A DNA stretch of 64,000 nt from Calothrix anomala FACHB-343 (GCF_014696435.1 NZ_JACJQG010000046.1:1-64000), one strand, 5' to 3'. Shown: positions 29,905 to 39,392, counted from the first letter of the stretch. Made by a program: numbers and translations. The notes: a model not told the origin generated them from the sequence alone.

Positions 29905-30148
29905 AAGAATAATTGAATTATTTCAAATAAATGTAACTTTGAGATTTTGTTAATATTTTTTAGCATAAATAATATAAATTAATCCATCATACAATTAATA
30001 TCTAGATTATCTAAGGTTATCTAGTAGGTTTCAAATTTATATTTAAAAATTATTTAATTTATGTTTTTATTTAATTGCTTACTTACAAATAAAATATTTA
30101 TTTGAATTTGTAAAGTCAATAAATATAAATAATTTTATCTTACTATTT

Positions 30149-30973
30149 TTATAGTTTCTCCTTATTAAGTCGCAGGTCATAATCTATTGTGGAAATATCA
30201 ATGTAGTCCTGGGTACTATATAATATAGTGCCAGGTTTCTTTCTTGTGATTGAATCTAAAATGTTGGCTGAAACTATTTTAAAACCATATATTACAGGAA
30301 TTTGATATTCTTTAAAATTAAAAGCTCTTATTTGATTTCGTATTTCAAAAGCACTCTTATTTAAATTGATACTTATATTGCTGAAATTAATTGAACATTT
30401 AGAATAATATGAGGATTCAATAGCAGATTGTTGAACTGTTTTATAATGACCAGATACTAAGTCATAGATATTTTTCTTAAATAAATAAATTCCATGTTCT
30501 ATGTATTTAAGATATAAATCTCTACTGGTATCATGAAAATTTATATCAAACTTAATTTGGTCTATTATCTCTCCTGTATCTATTCCTGCATCTATTGTAT
30601 GAAGTGTTACACCACTATATTGATCTCCATTTAAGATGGGCCATACAGATGTATACATTCCTTTATACTTAGGAAGTAAAGAGAAATGAATATTAAACAG
30701 AAGATTGCTCTTAAATTTTTCAGGAAATATTATTTTATCATATTGAAGAGATATAAATAATAAGTTATTTATGTTATACAAATCCTCAAGCTTTGCATTT
30801 ACTAAATTATGCTCTTGAGAATATTTCTTAAATGATTTTTGAAATAAGTCTTTACCAGTATCTGCTTGATTAAAGCAAACAATTAAATCTTCTGGTAATA
30901 CTATTTTTTCGGATATCAAGAAACTAGTGGATTTTACGGCTATGTCATTTTGTCCAGCAATACAAATTTTCAT
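30149..30973 (-). CDS. Sugar N-formyltransferase
   Basis: 274 residues from ATG 30973, which follows AGGAG (the frame starts 2 codons earlier at a TTG). A formyltransferase fold with the catalytic triad Asn96-His98-Asp134 (counted from the longer frame): SLLFNIHFSLLPKYKG and TIDAGIDTGEIIDQ. This pattern is that of N10-formyl-tetrahydrofolate-dependent enzymes; genes for such an enzyme next to a DegT aminotransferase and a ketoisomerase usually make N-formyl amino sugars (VioF, QdtF, FdtF types). The 244 AT-rich bases between it and the ketoisomerase leave open whether it is in the same transcript. A short C-terminal region beyond the core (KKPGTILYSTQDYIDIST) is normal for such enzymes. Confidence 0.8.
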   Translation of the reverse strand: MKICIAGQNDIAVKSTSFLISEKIVLPEDLIVCFNQADTGKDLFQKSFKKYSQEHNLVNAKLEDLYNINNLLFISLQYDKIIFPEKFKSNLLFNIHFSLLPKYKGMYTSVWPILNGDQYSGVTLHTIDAGIDTGEIIDQIKFDINFHDTSRDLYLKYIEHGIYLFKKNIYDLVSGHYKTVQQSAIESSYYSKCSINFSNISINLNKSAFEIRNQIRAFNFKEYQIPVIYGFKIVSANILDSITRKKPGTILYSTQDYIDISTIDYDLRLNKEKL

Positions 30974-31144
30974 TATCAACTCCTAAATAAGCCCAACAAT
31001 AGCATTTGTGTAGAAAAATTTTCTATTTTTGAACTATGAAAATATTCTTTTAAGATCATCTGCAAGCATCTTTTTAATCACAATTTATTTTTTGTAGTAT
31101 CTAAACTTTTTGTAATATTGGTTTAGCGATCTCGCCTGTCGCTA

Positions 31145-31537
31145 TTATTTACCTACTTCTTGCTTCATTTTCTCTAAAACGACCTTGTAGTCTTGGCGTT
31201 CTGGGTGTAACTTCACTAGCTTTTCTAAAATTTGAATAGCACCTTGAGTATCGTTCAACTTGATCCGTACATTTACTAAACCTTCTAAAGCTAGTTGGTT
31301 TTGTGGTTCTCTTTGTAACACCATTTCCCAACCCTTTGCCTGTTCCTGTAATAAAACATCAGGAGATTTCTGAGTTACAGCCTTTGGCTGTGGTTCTTGC
31401 AAAGCTTTTTGGATGACAGGAACTGCTGAAAACAAGATGGGGCCTAAGAAACATGCAATTGACACTATTGTTAAAAATTTTTGTCGGCGTTGAATCTGCT
31501 TCTTGCGATTAATTAAGTATTCTTCTCCCGCTCCCAT
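31145..31537 (-). CDS. Membrane-anchored TPR-like protein
   Basis: 130 residues. A polar, basic N terminus (LINRKKQIQRRQK), a single membrane helix about residues 23-44 (TIVSIACFLGPILFSAVPV), then one or two TPR-like helix pairs (WEMVLQREPQNQLALEGLVN, VRIKLNDTQGAIQILEKL, HPERQDYKVVLEKM). Such small cyanobacterial proteins are mostly unstudied. It would face the periplasm or cytoplasm according to the positive-inside rule: basic N terminus inside, TPR part outside. No operon partner. An overlapping shorter frame is not called. Confidence 0.7.
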   Translation of the reverse strand: MGAGEEYLINRKKQIQRRQKFLTIVSIACFLGPILFSAVPVIQKALQEPQPKAVTQKSPDVLLQEQAKGWEMVLQREPQNQLALEGLVNVRIKLNDTQGAIQILEKLVKLHPERQDYKVVLEKMKQEVGK

Positions 31538-32480
31538 ATTTTCCTTAGATCCTGTGGTAATTACTTAGGTACTAGCAACCCTCTGGTATGAGGATACCCA
31601 CTGCTCTCAAGAAACTAACATCTTAACTAAAAATTTTTTACACAACCTTTAACAGATGAGTCTGGACGATCTCCATAGTCTTGTGCTAGGGGCTAGGGCG
31701 TGTTTTCAAACCCCTTCAGGAACCAATGCCTGAGGCTACACGAACAAAGCCCACGCAGGTGGGCTAAAAAGCCTTATTTTTCGTAGTCCGCGCAGGCGGA
31801 CTTTGTTTATATAGCCGCACCCTTTAGGGTGACGGCAACTTTGAAAACACGCACTAGGGGCTAGGGGAGAGAGATTTTTATATTTGGTTGTGAGATTGTT
31901 TTGTGAGAGACTACCATGTAAATTGCTCATAATTTTGCTTTTCTCCATCTACCAAAAGCTTGATTTCTATTTACAAATAGAAGTAAAAATATATACTTGC
32001 TCTAACATGTTTTTAGGGTGGAAATAAAATTTATATGAAGATTTGCAATAACGTTGTTTATGCTGGAATGTTTGCGATATTGTATATAGGATTCCAACAG
32101 GGTAAATAATTTCACCGTCAGTTAATTAACTTTATATCAGCCCGTTTCTTATGGGTTTTCTAAAATCTGCACACATTTTGTTGACGAAAACAAATACAGT
32201 GTTACTAGTCGTGTTTGCTTATGCTATTGATGCATCTGTGAGGACGGCTGGTTTTGCGTTTTGCGGTTACTGTCAATCTCTTGGGCTGAGTTGGTTGTGG
32301 TGGTAATTACCGTACAAAACCGACTTATGGAGCAACATATTTAGGGCGAGTATGGTATATTTAAGAAGTTAAGACTAGCTTTGCCCAAATTACAACGCTC
32401 TACGCATAGGTAAAATTTGCAAAACGGAAAGCAGTTTTGATTAAGTATTTACTAAACAAAATCTGAATTGAATCGAGGTT
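31538..32480. other. Long intergenic region with the MITE-like element
   Basis: 943 bases. Contains the element above and, right of it, only short open frames: a 24-codon one at 32035 and a 51-codon one at about 32152. Neither has a convincing ribosome site, so neither is called. The right end carries the ribosome site GAGGTT of the DUF4327-like gene. Confidence 0.5.
31686..31866. mobile_element. MITE-like element with 13-bp terminal inverted repeats
   Basis: Ends GCGTGTTTTCAAA (31698-31710) and TTTGAAAACACGC (31840-31852) are perfect inverted repeats, and a direct repeat CTAGGGGCTAGGG flanks them (31686-31698 and 31854-31866). Inside are three hairpins: AGCCCAC/GTGGGCT, AGTCCGC/GGCGGACT and CACCCT/AGGGTG. 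No reading frame for a transposase. This is the build of a non-autonomous element, about 154 bases plus its 13-base flanking duplication. Confidence 0.7.
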
Positions 32481-32699
32481 ATGACTCAGCAAGTAATTCA
32501 CCCAATGGTGAAATTGCAGCGTAACGTGCAATCACTCGTCGAATCCAACATTATCAAGCCAAATGATAGTATTTGGAAAATTGCTTTGCTCTATGGCAAT
32601 GAATGGCAACATTGGAAACAAGAACTGTTAGATTTTGGCTTTAGTATGCAAGATCCAATCAGTGAATTGTTGGCAGTGGAAGCCTGGGATGAAGAATAA
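32481..32699 (+). CDS. Small DUF4327-like protein
   Basis: 72 residues, acidic C terminus (LLAVEAWDEE), no signal or membrane segment. The arrangement KLQRNVQSLVESNIIKPNDS then WKIALLYGNEW and ELLDFGFSMQDPISELL resembles the cyanobacterial DUF4327 pattern (short helical protein ending in an ELLxxxF-RD-I-like stretch); this is a family guess. ATG preceded by GAGGTT. Function unknown. Confidence 0.6.
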   Translation: MTQQVIHPMVKLQRNVQSLVESNIIKPNDSIWKIALLYGNEWQHWKQELLDFGFSMQDPISELLAVEAWDEE

Positions 32700-32752
32700 A
32701 TTGTTGAAGTGAAGGATGAAATGTTTCAGCCTCCACTGTTGACTACATCCCT

Positions 32753-34006
32753 TTATTGGCAAGCAGTTAATGCCAAAGAAAGCTCTTTAGCTGTCTGATA
32801 GCGATCGCGTGGTAAAGGCTCTGTTACCCGGTCAATTATTTCTCTTAATTGCGGCGTAATTGTCGGAATACTGCTGACATCAAAGCGAAAATGTCTTCCA
32901 CGTTGATGGTAAAACTTGAAAGGGTTTTCCCCAGTCAGCAAGAAAATTAAAGTTGGGCCAATAGCGTATAAATCTGATTGCGTCAGGGGTTGTCCTCGTT
33001 CTTGTTCGGGAGCGCAGTAACCCTCTGCACCAATCCGAGTACCTGGTGCTGTACCAATTTCTTTAACTGCACCAAAATCTAGCACTACTATCCGATTATT
33101 AGAATTTTTCACCATTAGATTAGCGGGTTTAATATCCCGGTGAATCAGTGGCGGTTGTTGGCTGTGGAGATAGTCTAAAATATCACAGGTCTGGATCATC
33201 CAGGCGATCGCTTGTTTGGGGGTAACTGGCCCTGTGGTATAAATCCGCTTTTCTAAATCTTGCCCGTGGACTAATTCCATAGCCAAGTATTTTTTGCCAC
33301 TTTCGACAAAAAAATCATAATATTTGGGTATTCCCGAATGGTTCAAGGATCTGAGAGTATAGGCTTCGCGTTCAAATAACTCTTGGGCTTTGGCAATTTT
33401 TGCCATATCAGCATTCATCTGTTTTAATACCAGCAGTTGGGGATGTCCCACAATTGCACCTGCTGTATCCCAGGCGAGATAGGTAGTACCCATACCGCCT
33501 TGTCCTAATGTTCGTAATACTTGATACTGGCGAATCTTCTTTTCTACTGTCAGTGGTTGACCGCAATGAATACAGAACAGATTTTTCGGGGAGTTTCCTT
33601 CATGGGTACAGTGAACAAATGAAGGTGCAATTGTCTTTTCTGTTGAGCCAGGAATCTCTGGTTGTAGCAGCCAAGAATCGGGTGCTGTTACCTCTTGCAA
33701 TTGGAATTTGATGATGGGGCCTCCCTGTGCTAATTGCAGCAGAGAATTATCTGGTAGTTGGCTCTGAGTCACAAGCACACCATTGAGGAAAGTGCCATTA
33801 GTGCCGTGACTAATCACCTGCCACAAACTACCATTTTTGGCAGAATTAACTTGTTTAAGTTCTAGATGGTAGCGAGAAACTAAAGTATCGCTCAAAACAA
33901 CGTCATTATCTGTCGCTCTGCCAATCTTAATCAGGGAAGAGTTTTCAAAATACCATTGCTTGAGTGGTGTTTTTTGTTGCGGTTCTAGCAGGGTCAGAGT
34001 AACCAC
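32753..34006 (-). CDS. FHA-domain serine/threonine protein kinase with zinc ribbon
   Basis: About 417 residues. FHA domain near 15-100 (IKIGRATDNDVVLSDTLVSR, HGTNGTFLNG), a short zinc ribbon CTHEGNSPKNLFCIHCG, then a Hanks-type kinase: glycine loop LGQGGMGTTYLAW, VLKQM lysine, HRDIKPANL catalytic loop and DFGAVKE metal motif. The expected active-site residues are all present. The C-terminal part ends soon after the kinase (ELSLALTACQ). Start: the frame opens at 34063 but its first 13 or so residues come from the repeat at 34021-34070; a GTG at 34006 starts the conserved VTLTLLEPQQK, so I place the start there. It is followed, upstream on the same strand, by a PP2C gene: a kinase/phosphatase pair. 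Confidence 0.85.
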   Translation of the reverse strand: MVTLTLLEPQQKTPLKQWYFENSSLIKIGRATDNDVVLSDTLVSRYHLELKQVNSAKNGSLWQVISHGTNGTFLNGVLVTQSQLPDNSLLQLAQGGPIIKFQLQEVTAPDSWLLQPEIPGSTEKTIAPSFVHCTHEGNSPKNLFCIHCGQPLTVEKKIRQYQVLRTLGQGGMGTTYLAWDTAGAIVGHPQLLVLKQMNADMAKIAKAQELFEREAYTLRSLNHSGIPKYYDFFVESGKKYLAMELVHGQDLEKRIYTTGPVTPKQAIAWMIQTCDILDYLHSQQPPLIHRDIKPANLMVKNSNNRIVVLDFGAVKEIGTAPGTRIGAEGYCAPEQERGQPLTQSDLYAIGPTLIFLLTGENPFKFYHQRGRHFRFDVSSIPTITPQLREIIDRVTEPLPRDRYQTAKELSLALTACQ

Positions 34007-34020
34007 AATACAAACTAATA

Positions 34021-34090
34021 AGGTAATGGGGCATGGGTCATGGGGCTTGGGGCATTGGGTCATTGGGTAGAGACGCGATTAATCGCGTCT
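34021..34090. repeat. TTGGGTC/TGGGGCA repeat with palindrome AGACGCGATTAATCGCGTCT, copy 3
   Basis: Imperfect heptamers (TGGGGCA, TTGGGTC) run into the perfect 20-bp palindrome 34071-34090, which is followed by GTACAATT. Same composite order as at 13413-13485 and 47877-48016. Confidence 0.8.
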
Positions 34091-34110
34091 GTACAATTCC
34101 TAGCCCCGAT

Positions 34111-36111
34111 TTATCTTTGACTATCGAGATTGGGACGCACTTTTGCCCTGATCAGGATAGCAGTAATATTGTCATGGCCATTGTATTGATTGGCTAAATC
34201 AATTAGGTCTGTGACACCTGCTTCTAGGTTTGTCCCAGAACCAAGCAGAGGCAATAAGTGCGTCTGCCAATGGCTTTCTAATAAATCATTATCCGATAAA
34301 CCGTCCGAGGCTAGTAAGAAGAGAGTATCTTCATTAATCTCAAAAAAGTCTACATCAGGATTTATTGAGTGTTCGTCACGGGGCCCTAAAGCTTGAGTAA
34401 GTTGGTAAGCATCGGGACGGGCGTAAGCGATGCTAGCATCTACTCCCCTAGTAATTTCTCGTTGACCGACTTCGTGGTCGATGGTGATTTGTTCCAGTCC
34501 GCGTTTATGAGTGATGGAATAGAGACGGCTATCTCCCACATGAGCAACGGCGGCGTGGCTGTCCTGAATTAGCAGCATGACTAGGGTAGTACCCATGCGT
34601 CCCACCCCAGAACGAGCATCTTTTTGATTGAGATCGTAAATTGCCTGATTGGCGAGATATACTGCTTCGCGAATCTCATCTTCTGTTGGCAGTTGGTTGT
34701 CTATCCATTGCTGTTGAAAGTACTGCCTGATCGTACTGACTGCCAATTCGCTAGCTATTTCACCACCAGCATGACCGCCCATACCGTCACAGAGAATATA
34801 TAAGCCACGAGCTTGAAGAACGCGAGTTTTGGGTAACTCTAGTTTATTAATATTACTTTCAATGCCAAAGTAGTCTTCATTGTGATGACGTTGACGACCA
34901 ACATCAGTTTGTCCCGCATCTTGCAAGCTACTAAGCTGCATCGGCAAGACAACTGTAGGCATATCTTCGCTTTTTGAGTTGAAATTGTCTAGCTCATCTA
35001 CTTGCAGCATGGTTGGTGCGCTAGGGTACTGTTCTTCGGTAGGCGGTAAAGTTTCCCATGTAGAGGCGACTATTTCTGTAGACATTTCTTCTAAACGCGA
35101 TCGCAATTGTGCGATCGTCTCAATTTTACCGAGTTCTAAATCTCCTAACATCTGGACTATAGAACCAAATTGAGTCCGTTGCGACTGTCTAAATAGTGCC
35201 TGCCAAACTCTCCCCAACGCTTGGATTGTTAAAAGCTGTTCTGGTTCCCCTGCTTGCTGTTCGTTATTGTCTACCGATACATTAGTATTAATATACTTAG
35301 TTAATGGCGCAGAATATAAGCGCCCTAGAGTCAATGTTTGGTCTTCATCTAAGAGCAAATTTGATAGATCCAACAGACTTTGACAACAATTGACTGGTTC
35401 TAGCAATGTCCACAATTGGGTCATTTGATAACACCAATGTAAAATTTGCAATGAACTGGTTGTGTTTTCTTGCCATCGGTCAAGTAAATGCGGCCAATGG
35501 GACTTGTCTGGGATGAGTACGACTTGTATATCGCCTTGTTGCCATGCATCATGAATTTCTGGAATTCCTGGATTCCCTTGTGCTTGTAAAGCAATATAAG
35601 GTTTAGCCAGTTGGGGAATTGCCGTTGCTTCTACTGATGGTGTTACCAGGCCCTTTTGGCGATTTTCTAACATTGTCGCCAGTGGGGAAATTTGATATGG
35701 TTGGCAGTCAATAACTTGAATACACACCTCAGCATCAGGGGCAAGTTCTTCTAAGCTGGGTAGTGGCTCTAATAACTGATAGCGTTGCTCTGGGTCTAAA
35801 TAAGAGCCTACTACCAGTGGAGCGCTAACAGGTACAGCAGATGGCGATGATATTGCACCCTCATCTTTTTCTACTTCCTCATTTTTCCCATAGTCCCCAG
35901 TACTTATTTCTCCGATGACAGTCGGCTGTTTGGCAATAATAGCCAGCCAGACTGTTCCACAATCTGCGCCGCAGTTAGGACAATTTTGTGCGTTTACAGG
36001 TACTGAGGTACTGCATTCAGGACAGAATTTCTGTGTCAGTGATGCACCACAGTTTTGGCAGAATTTATTGGTATTAGAGTTTTCAAATTTACACTGAGGG
36101 CAAATCAGCAT
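34111..36111 (-). CDS. PP2C-family protein phosphatase with N-terminal zinc ribbons
   Basis: 666 residues. Residues 1-50 are two zinc ribbons with paired Cys (CPQCKFENSNTNKFCQNCG, then CPECSTSVP and CPNCG). The middle (about 110-390) is unrecognised, including a part resembling a degenerate kinase-like or helical region. The C-terminal PP2C domain runs about 400-655: TDVGRQRHHNEDYFG, ILCDGMGGHAGGE, VAHVGDSRLY, LASDGLSDND, giving the metal-binding Asp residues. These remove phosphate from Ser/Thr proteins using Mn/Mg. Next to the FHA kinase gene it likely opposes that kinase. Start ATG 36111. No membrane segment. Confidence 0.85.
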   Translation of the reverse strand: MLICPQCKFENSNTNKFCQNCGASLTQKFCPECSTSVPVNAQNCPNCGADCGTVWLAIIAKQPTVIGEISTGDYGKNEEVEKDEGAISSPSAVPVSAPLVVGSYLDPEQRYQLLEPLPSLEELAPDAEVCIQVIDCQPYQISPLATMLENRQKGLVTPSVEATAIPQLAKPYIALQAQGNPGIPEIHDAWQQGDIQVVLIPDKSHWPHLLDRWQENTTSSLQILHWCYQMTQLWTLLEPVNCCQSLLDLSNLLLDEDQTLTLGRLYSAPLTKYINTNVSVDNNEQQAGEPEQLLTIQALGRVWQALFRQSQRTQFGSIVQMLGDLELGKIETIAQLRSRLEEMSTEIVASTWETLPPTEEQYPSAPTMLQVDELDNFNSKSEDMPTVVLPMQLSSLQDAGQTDVGRQRHHNEDYFGIESNINKLELPKTRVLQARGLYILCDGMGGHAGGEIASELAVSTIRQYFQQQWIDNQLPTEDEIREAVYLANQAIYDLNQKDARSGVGRMGTTLVMLLIQDSHAAVAHVGDSRLYSITHKRGLEQITIDHEVGQREITRGVDASIAYARPDAYQLTQALGPRDEHSINPDVDFFEINEDTLFLLASDGLSDNDLLESHWQTHLLPLLGSGTNLEAGVTDLIDLANQYNGHDNITAILIRAKVRPNLDSQR

Positions 36112-36373
36112 AGTGGAAGTTCCTCATTCCCGTTCCAAGGTGCTTCTAGCCACTTCAAATTCATAGTGCCACAACTGGCTACCCCTGCCTAAAGTAGACC
36201 TAATAAAAAATTGCGGTTTCACAGCGAATTTTAGTAGCAGTATTAATTGTGACGCATATTAGCTAAATATTTTAGATATTCGCAAGCTAATTTTTCTAAC
36301 ATTGGGGTGTAAGGGAAGGAAGACAAGGAAGCAGGCGTTAAATAAATGACTAATAACTCTGGCAAAATCTCCT

Positions 36374-38104
36374 TTACACCTCATGATTGAGCGGTAACTG
36401 AATTGTAAAACAGGTAAGGTTTGACCCGCTTTCTACTTCGATTGTTCCTCCTAAATACTTGGTGAGCTTCTGTACTAATGCTAAACCTAGTCCTGTACCA
36501 CCCTGCTTCCAGGGGTCGTTGCTAGGAATGCGGTAAAATTTATCGAAAATCCGCGGTAATTCGGAACTAGGAATTTCTACACCCGAATTAATCACTTGAA
36601 ATTGGAGATTGGGAGTTTTTAATTGGGCGGAAATTGTAATTTCTGCATCTGGAGGGCTGAATTTACAAGCATTGGTGAGTAATTCTATTAAAATGCGTTC
36701 TAGACTAAAGGGATCGCAGACAAAAGTTGGGAGATTAGCGGCGACGCTGAGGCGCAATTTTTGCTGGCTAGAGTTGCGATTGCGTGCTTTAAAGAGTTCA
36801 ACTACTCGCCACAGCCATTGCTGTATTTGAATTGTTTCCAGCACTAAGGGTTTAGTTGTTGTATCCAATCTTTGTAAATCTAGAAAATTACTAATGAGAT
36901 TAATTTCGCGATCGCATTCATTATCTAAAATTTCATAATAGCGAGCCGCTTTCGAGCGTTGTGCTTGTGGCTTGGCCATCTCTATCATAAAGTTTTGCTC
37001 TTGATTGAGCGCGATACCCAGCATTTGAATCGCCATTTTCATATTGGTAAGTGGCGTGCGGAGTTCGTGAGAAACTGTACTGAGAAATTCATCTTTGAGG
37101 CGATTTAGTCCTTCCATTTCTTCTAATTGCGCCTGTACAGATGCTTGGCTATGTTTAAGCGCGACTTCTGCTAATTTACGCTCTGTAATATCTATGCAAC
37201 ATCCTATGTAACCAACAAACTTGCCATCAGGTGTAAACCGAGGTACGCCAGTATCTAAAATCCAACGATATTCGCCATCATGACGCATCAGTCGGTATTC
37301 CATCTCAAATTTACCTCTGGCATGGAAGGCTGAATCATAAATTTCTTGACAGAATTCTTGATCTTGGGGATGAACTCCTTCTAGCCAACCTAAACCTTGC
37401 TGCTGTTCCATAGTCCGGCCAGTAAATTTTAACCAAGATTGATTAAAAAAATTAAATAGGCCATCTACTCCCGCCATCCATAACATTACTGGTGCGGTAT
37501 TAGCCATAGTATGAAAGCGTTGTTCGCTTTCTCGTAATGCATCTTCTGCTTGTTTATGAGCAGTAATGTCTTCTAAAACCATGAGAATTTGTGGCTTTTT
37601 CGGAGGACATTCATCGCTCAAGCTTTCATCTATGAGATAATTTATCTCTTCTTCTGGTAATAAACGAGCAACTACTTTTACCCAAAAAATCTTGCTGGCG
37701 GGACAATTTAAGCGAAACTCCCAATTGGTAATTTCTCTATCAGTGGTACTATTTAATAGTGTTTTAAATGCTTGAAATAATTTTTGTCTGTCTGATTGTG
37801 TAAATAAATTAAAAACAGATTGATCGAGCAATTCCTCTACGGTATATCCCAGACAGTTAGCGCCAAACTTATTGACTGACAAAATTATTCCTGTTGTATC
37901 CAAACTAAAATATACAGAAGGAATATTTTCATAAAGCCTACGATACAAGTTAAGTTCCTGTTGCAGACAATGCAAGGTTTCTGCTGTACAAATGTGTAAA
38001 TCGCAGGGTCGTTCAGGCACAAGTTCCAAGCGTGCAGGGGTTGTAGATAAGATATCTTGTGGTTGGCGATTTTCATGCCAAATAGATTGCTGATTAAGGC
38101 TCAT
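36374..38104 (-). CDS. PAS-PAS sensor histidine kinase
   Basis: 576 residues. PAS domain 1 about 55-170 (NIPSVYFSLDTTGIILSV), PAS domain 2 about 195-315 (NTAPVMLWMAGVDGLFNFFN, then PAC with GEYRWILDTGVPRF), then HisKA with SHELRTPLTNMKMA (phospho-His near 349), an N-box NACKFSPPDAEI and G-box WKQGGTGLGLALV. No membrane segment, so a soluble sensor of unknown input. No response regulator gene is adjacent. The last residues are followed by non-coding DNA. A typical cyanobacterial orphan two-component kinase. Confidence 0.9.
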   Translation of the reverse strand: MSLNQQSIWHENRQPQDILSTTPARLELVPERPCDLHICTAETLHCLQQELNLYRRLYENIPSVYFSLDTTGIILSVNKFGANCLGYTVEELLDQSVFNLFTQSDRQKLFQAFKTLLNSTTDREITNWEFRLNCPASKIFWVKVVARLLPEEEINYLIDESLSDECPPKKPQILMVLEDITAHKQAEDALRESEQRFHTMANTAPVMLWMAGVDGLFNFFNQSWLKFTGRTMEQQQGLGWLEGVHPQDQEFCQEIYDSAFHARGKFEMEYRLMRHDGEYRWILDTGVPRFTPDGKFVGYIGCCIDITERKLAEVALKHSQASVQAQLEEMEGLNRLKDEFLSTVSHELRTPLTNMKMAIQMLGIALNQEQNFMIEMAKPQAQRSKAARYYEILDNECDREINLISNFLDLQRLDTTTKPLVLETIQIQQWLWRVVELFKARNRNSSQQKLRLSVAANLPTFVCDPFSLERILIELLTNACKFSPPDAEITISAQLKTPNLQFQVINSGVEIPSSELPRIFDKFYRIPSNDPWKQGGTGLGLALVQKLTKYLGGTIEVESGSNLTCFTIQLPLNHEV

Positions 38105-38450
38105 AAGATTTAATCACTTGCACCCAAGGGTTGACGTAGATATCGGCAGGAATAAAAAAAAGAATATTATAAGGCTTTTGCTGAGATTTTTGTCAAAAAA
38201 TGAAAATAAAAACTTATGTAACAAACTACAACACTGTTTTATCGTTTGTGAATTTTTAGCTCAAGTTAAGGAGTAAATTATGTTTACTAGGCTACATTTT
38301 TTCCCTAGTTAATTCCAGAGAAAAAATTTATTTTATATATACAGCCTGAAACACAGCCTCATCCGCAGAGTTTGACTGGACAATTTTTATTGAGAAAAAA
38401 TAAGCAATAATACTTATTAAATAGATACAGAAATTAATTGGAAAATTGAC
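38105..38450. other. Intergenic region, nothing seen
   Basis: 346 AT-rich bases between two minus-strand genes, with no open frame worth calling. Must contain the promoter of the histidine kinase gene. Confidence 0.4.
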
Positions 38451-39044
38451 TCAGGATTTATTCCCTAACTGAGAAAACATGTTAATTTCTGAATCTGTGA
38501 GGTCACGCCATTGACCTAGTTCTAAACCATCTAATTGTAAGTGAGCGATACTCACGCGAATTAATCGCAAAGTTGGAAATCCTACAGCAGCAGTCATCCG
38601 CCGCACTTGTCGATTTTTTCCCTCAGTGAGAGTCATTTCTAGCCAAGCTGTTGGTATATTTTGGCGAAATCTAATTGGTGGATTGCGATCGCTTACAGGT
38701 GGTTGTTCTAGTAATAACTGTACTTTAGCTGGTCGAGTACGGTAATCTTGAACTTTTACCCCAGTTTGCAACTTATTTATAGCCTCTGCATCGGGGATGC
38801 GTTCTACCTGTACCCAATATGTACGTTCATGGCCAAATTTTGGATTGGCAAGACGATGTTGCAATTGTCCATTATTGGTGAGCAGCAGTAAGCCTTCACT
38901 ATCCCAATCTAAACGCCCCACAGGATAAACATCAGGAACGGGAATATATTCTTTTAGGGTACGGTGTTTGGGTGTTTCCTGGGTAAACTGGCTCAGAACG
39001 CCATAGGGTTTATGAAAAATAATATATCTATTGTTATTGGGCAT
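38451..39044 (-). CDS. rluE: rRNA large-subunit pseudouridine synthase (RluE type)
   Basis: 197 residues from [20 protein letters not shown]. Conserved core: [31 protein letters not shown] with the catalytic Asp, [20 protein letters not shown] and [18 protein letters not shown]. These belong to the RsuA/RluB/E/F group without the S4 domain in the RluE (23S U2457) subgroup. The frame continues 14 codons further to 39086 through three units of the TGCCCAA repeat (MPNAQCP repeated). The first ATG after them, at 39044, fits best but is itself the last repeat ATG, so the start codon appears supplied by the repeat. Confidence 0.85.
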   Translation of the reverse strand: MPNNNRYIIFHKPYGVLSQFTQETPKHRTLKEYIPVPDVYPVGRLDWDSEGLLLLTNNGQLQHRLANPKFGHERTYWVQVERIPDAEAINKLQTGVKVQDYRTRPAKVQLLLEQPPVSDRNPPIRFRQNIPTAWLEMTLTEGKNRQVRRMTAAVGFPTLRLIRVSIAHLQLDGLELGQWRDLTDSEINMFSQLGNKS

Positions 39045-39106
39045 GGGGCATTGGGCATTGGGCATTGGGCATTGGGCATTGGGCATTGGGCATGGGGCAT
39101 TGGGAA
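39037..39106. repeat. TTGGGCA heptamer tandem repeat
   Basis: About nine to ten units with two TGGGGCA variants. It begins inside the start region of the rluE gene: read on the minus strand each three units encode MPNAQCP. Confidence 0.85.
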
Positions 39107-39392
39107 GGCAGCTTTTTCGATATTCTCCCCACTTTTCCTACCTTTTCACATTCCCATCATCCCGGCACACCCTCTACTGGCTTACTAGAATAAAGCACGA
39201 TTTCGGGCATTTTGAGAACAAAAATATAGTAAAAAATTAATTATGCCAAGTTCTAAATTGTTGATGATGCGATAAATCTGTACCTAAGTATTTACAACCA
39301 GCATGGGTGAAGTGTCAAAAAGGCGATCGCTTGGTGTTACTTGCTGGTTAATTAAGACTTGCTCAAAGATAGCGATCGCATCATGCTATAAG

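Noticed and set aside
29905-30148. Gene between the ketoisomerase and the formyltransferase
   Set aside because: AT-rich, stops in all frames; no frame of useful length.
32035-32109. 24-codon ATG frame (MKICNNVVYAGMFAILYIGF...) as a small membrane peptide
   Set aside because: Ribosome site is weak and far from the ATG; no recognised family; AT-rich intergenic DNA gives such frames by chance.
32152-32310. 51-codon frame starting MGFLKSAHILL
   Set aside because: No ribosome site, odd Cys/Trp-rich end; nothing to separate it from chance.
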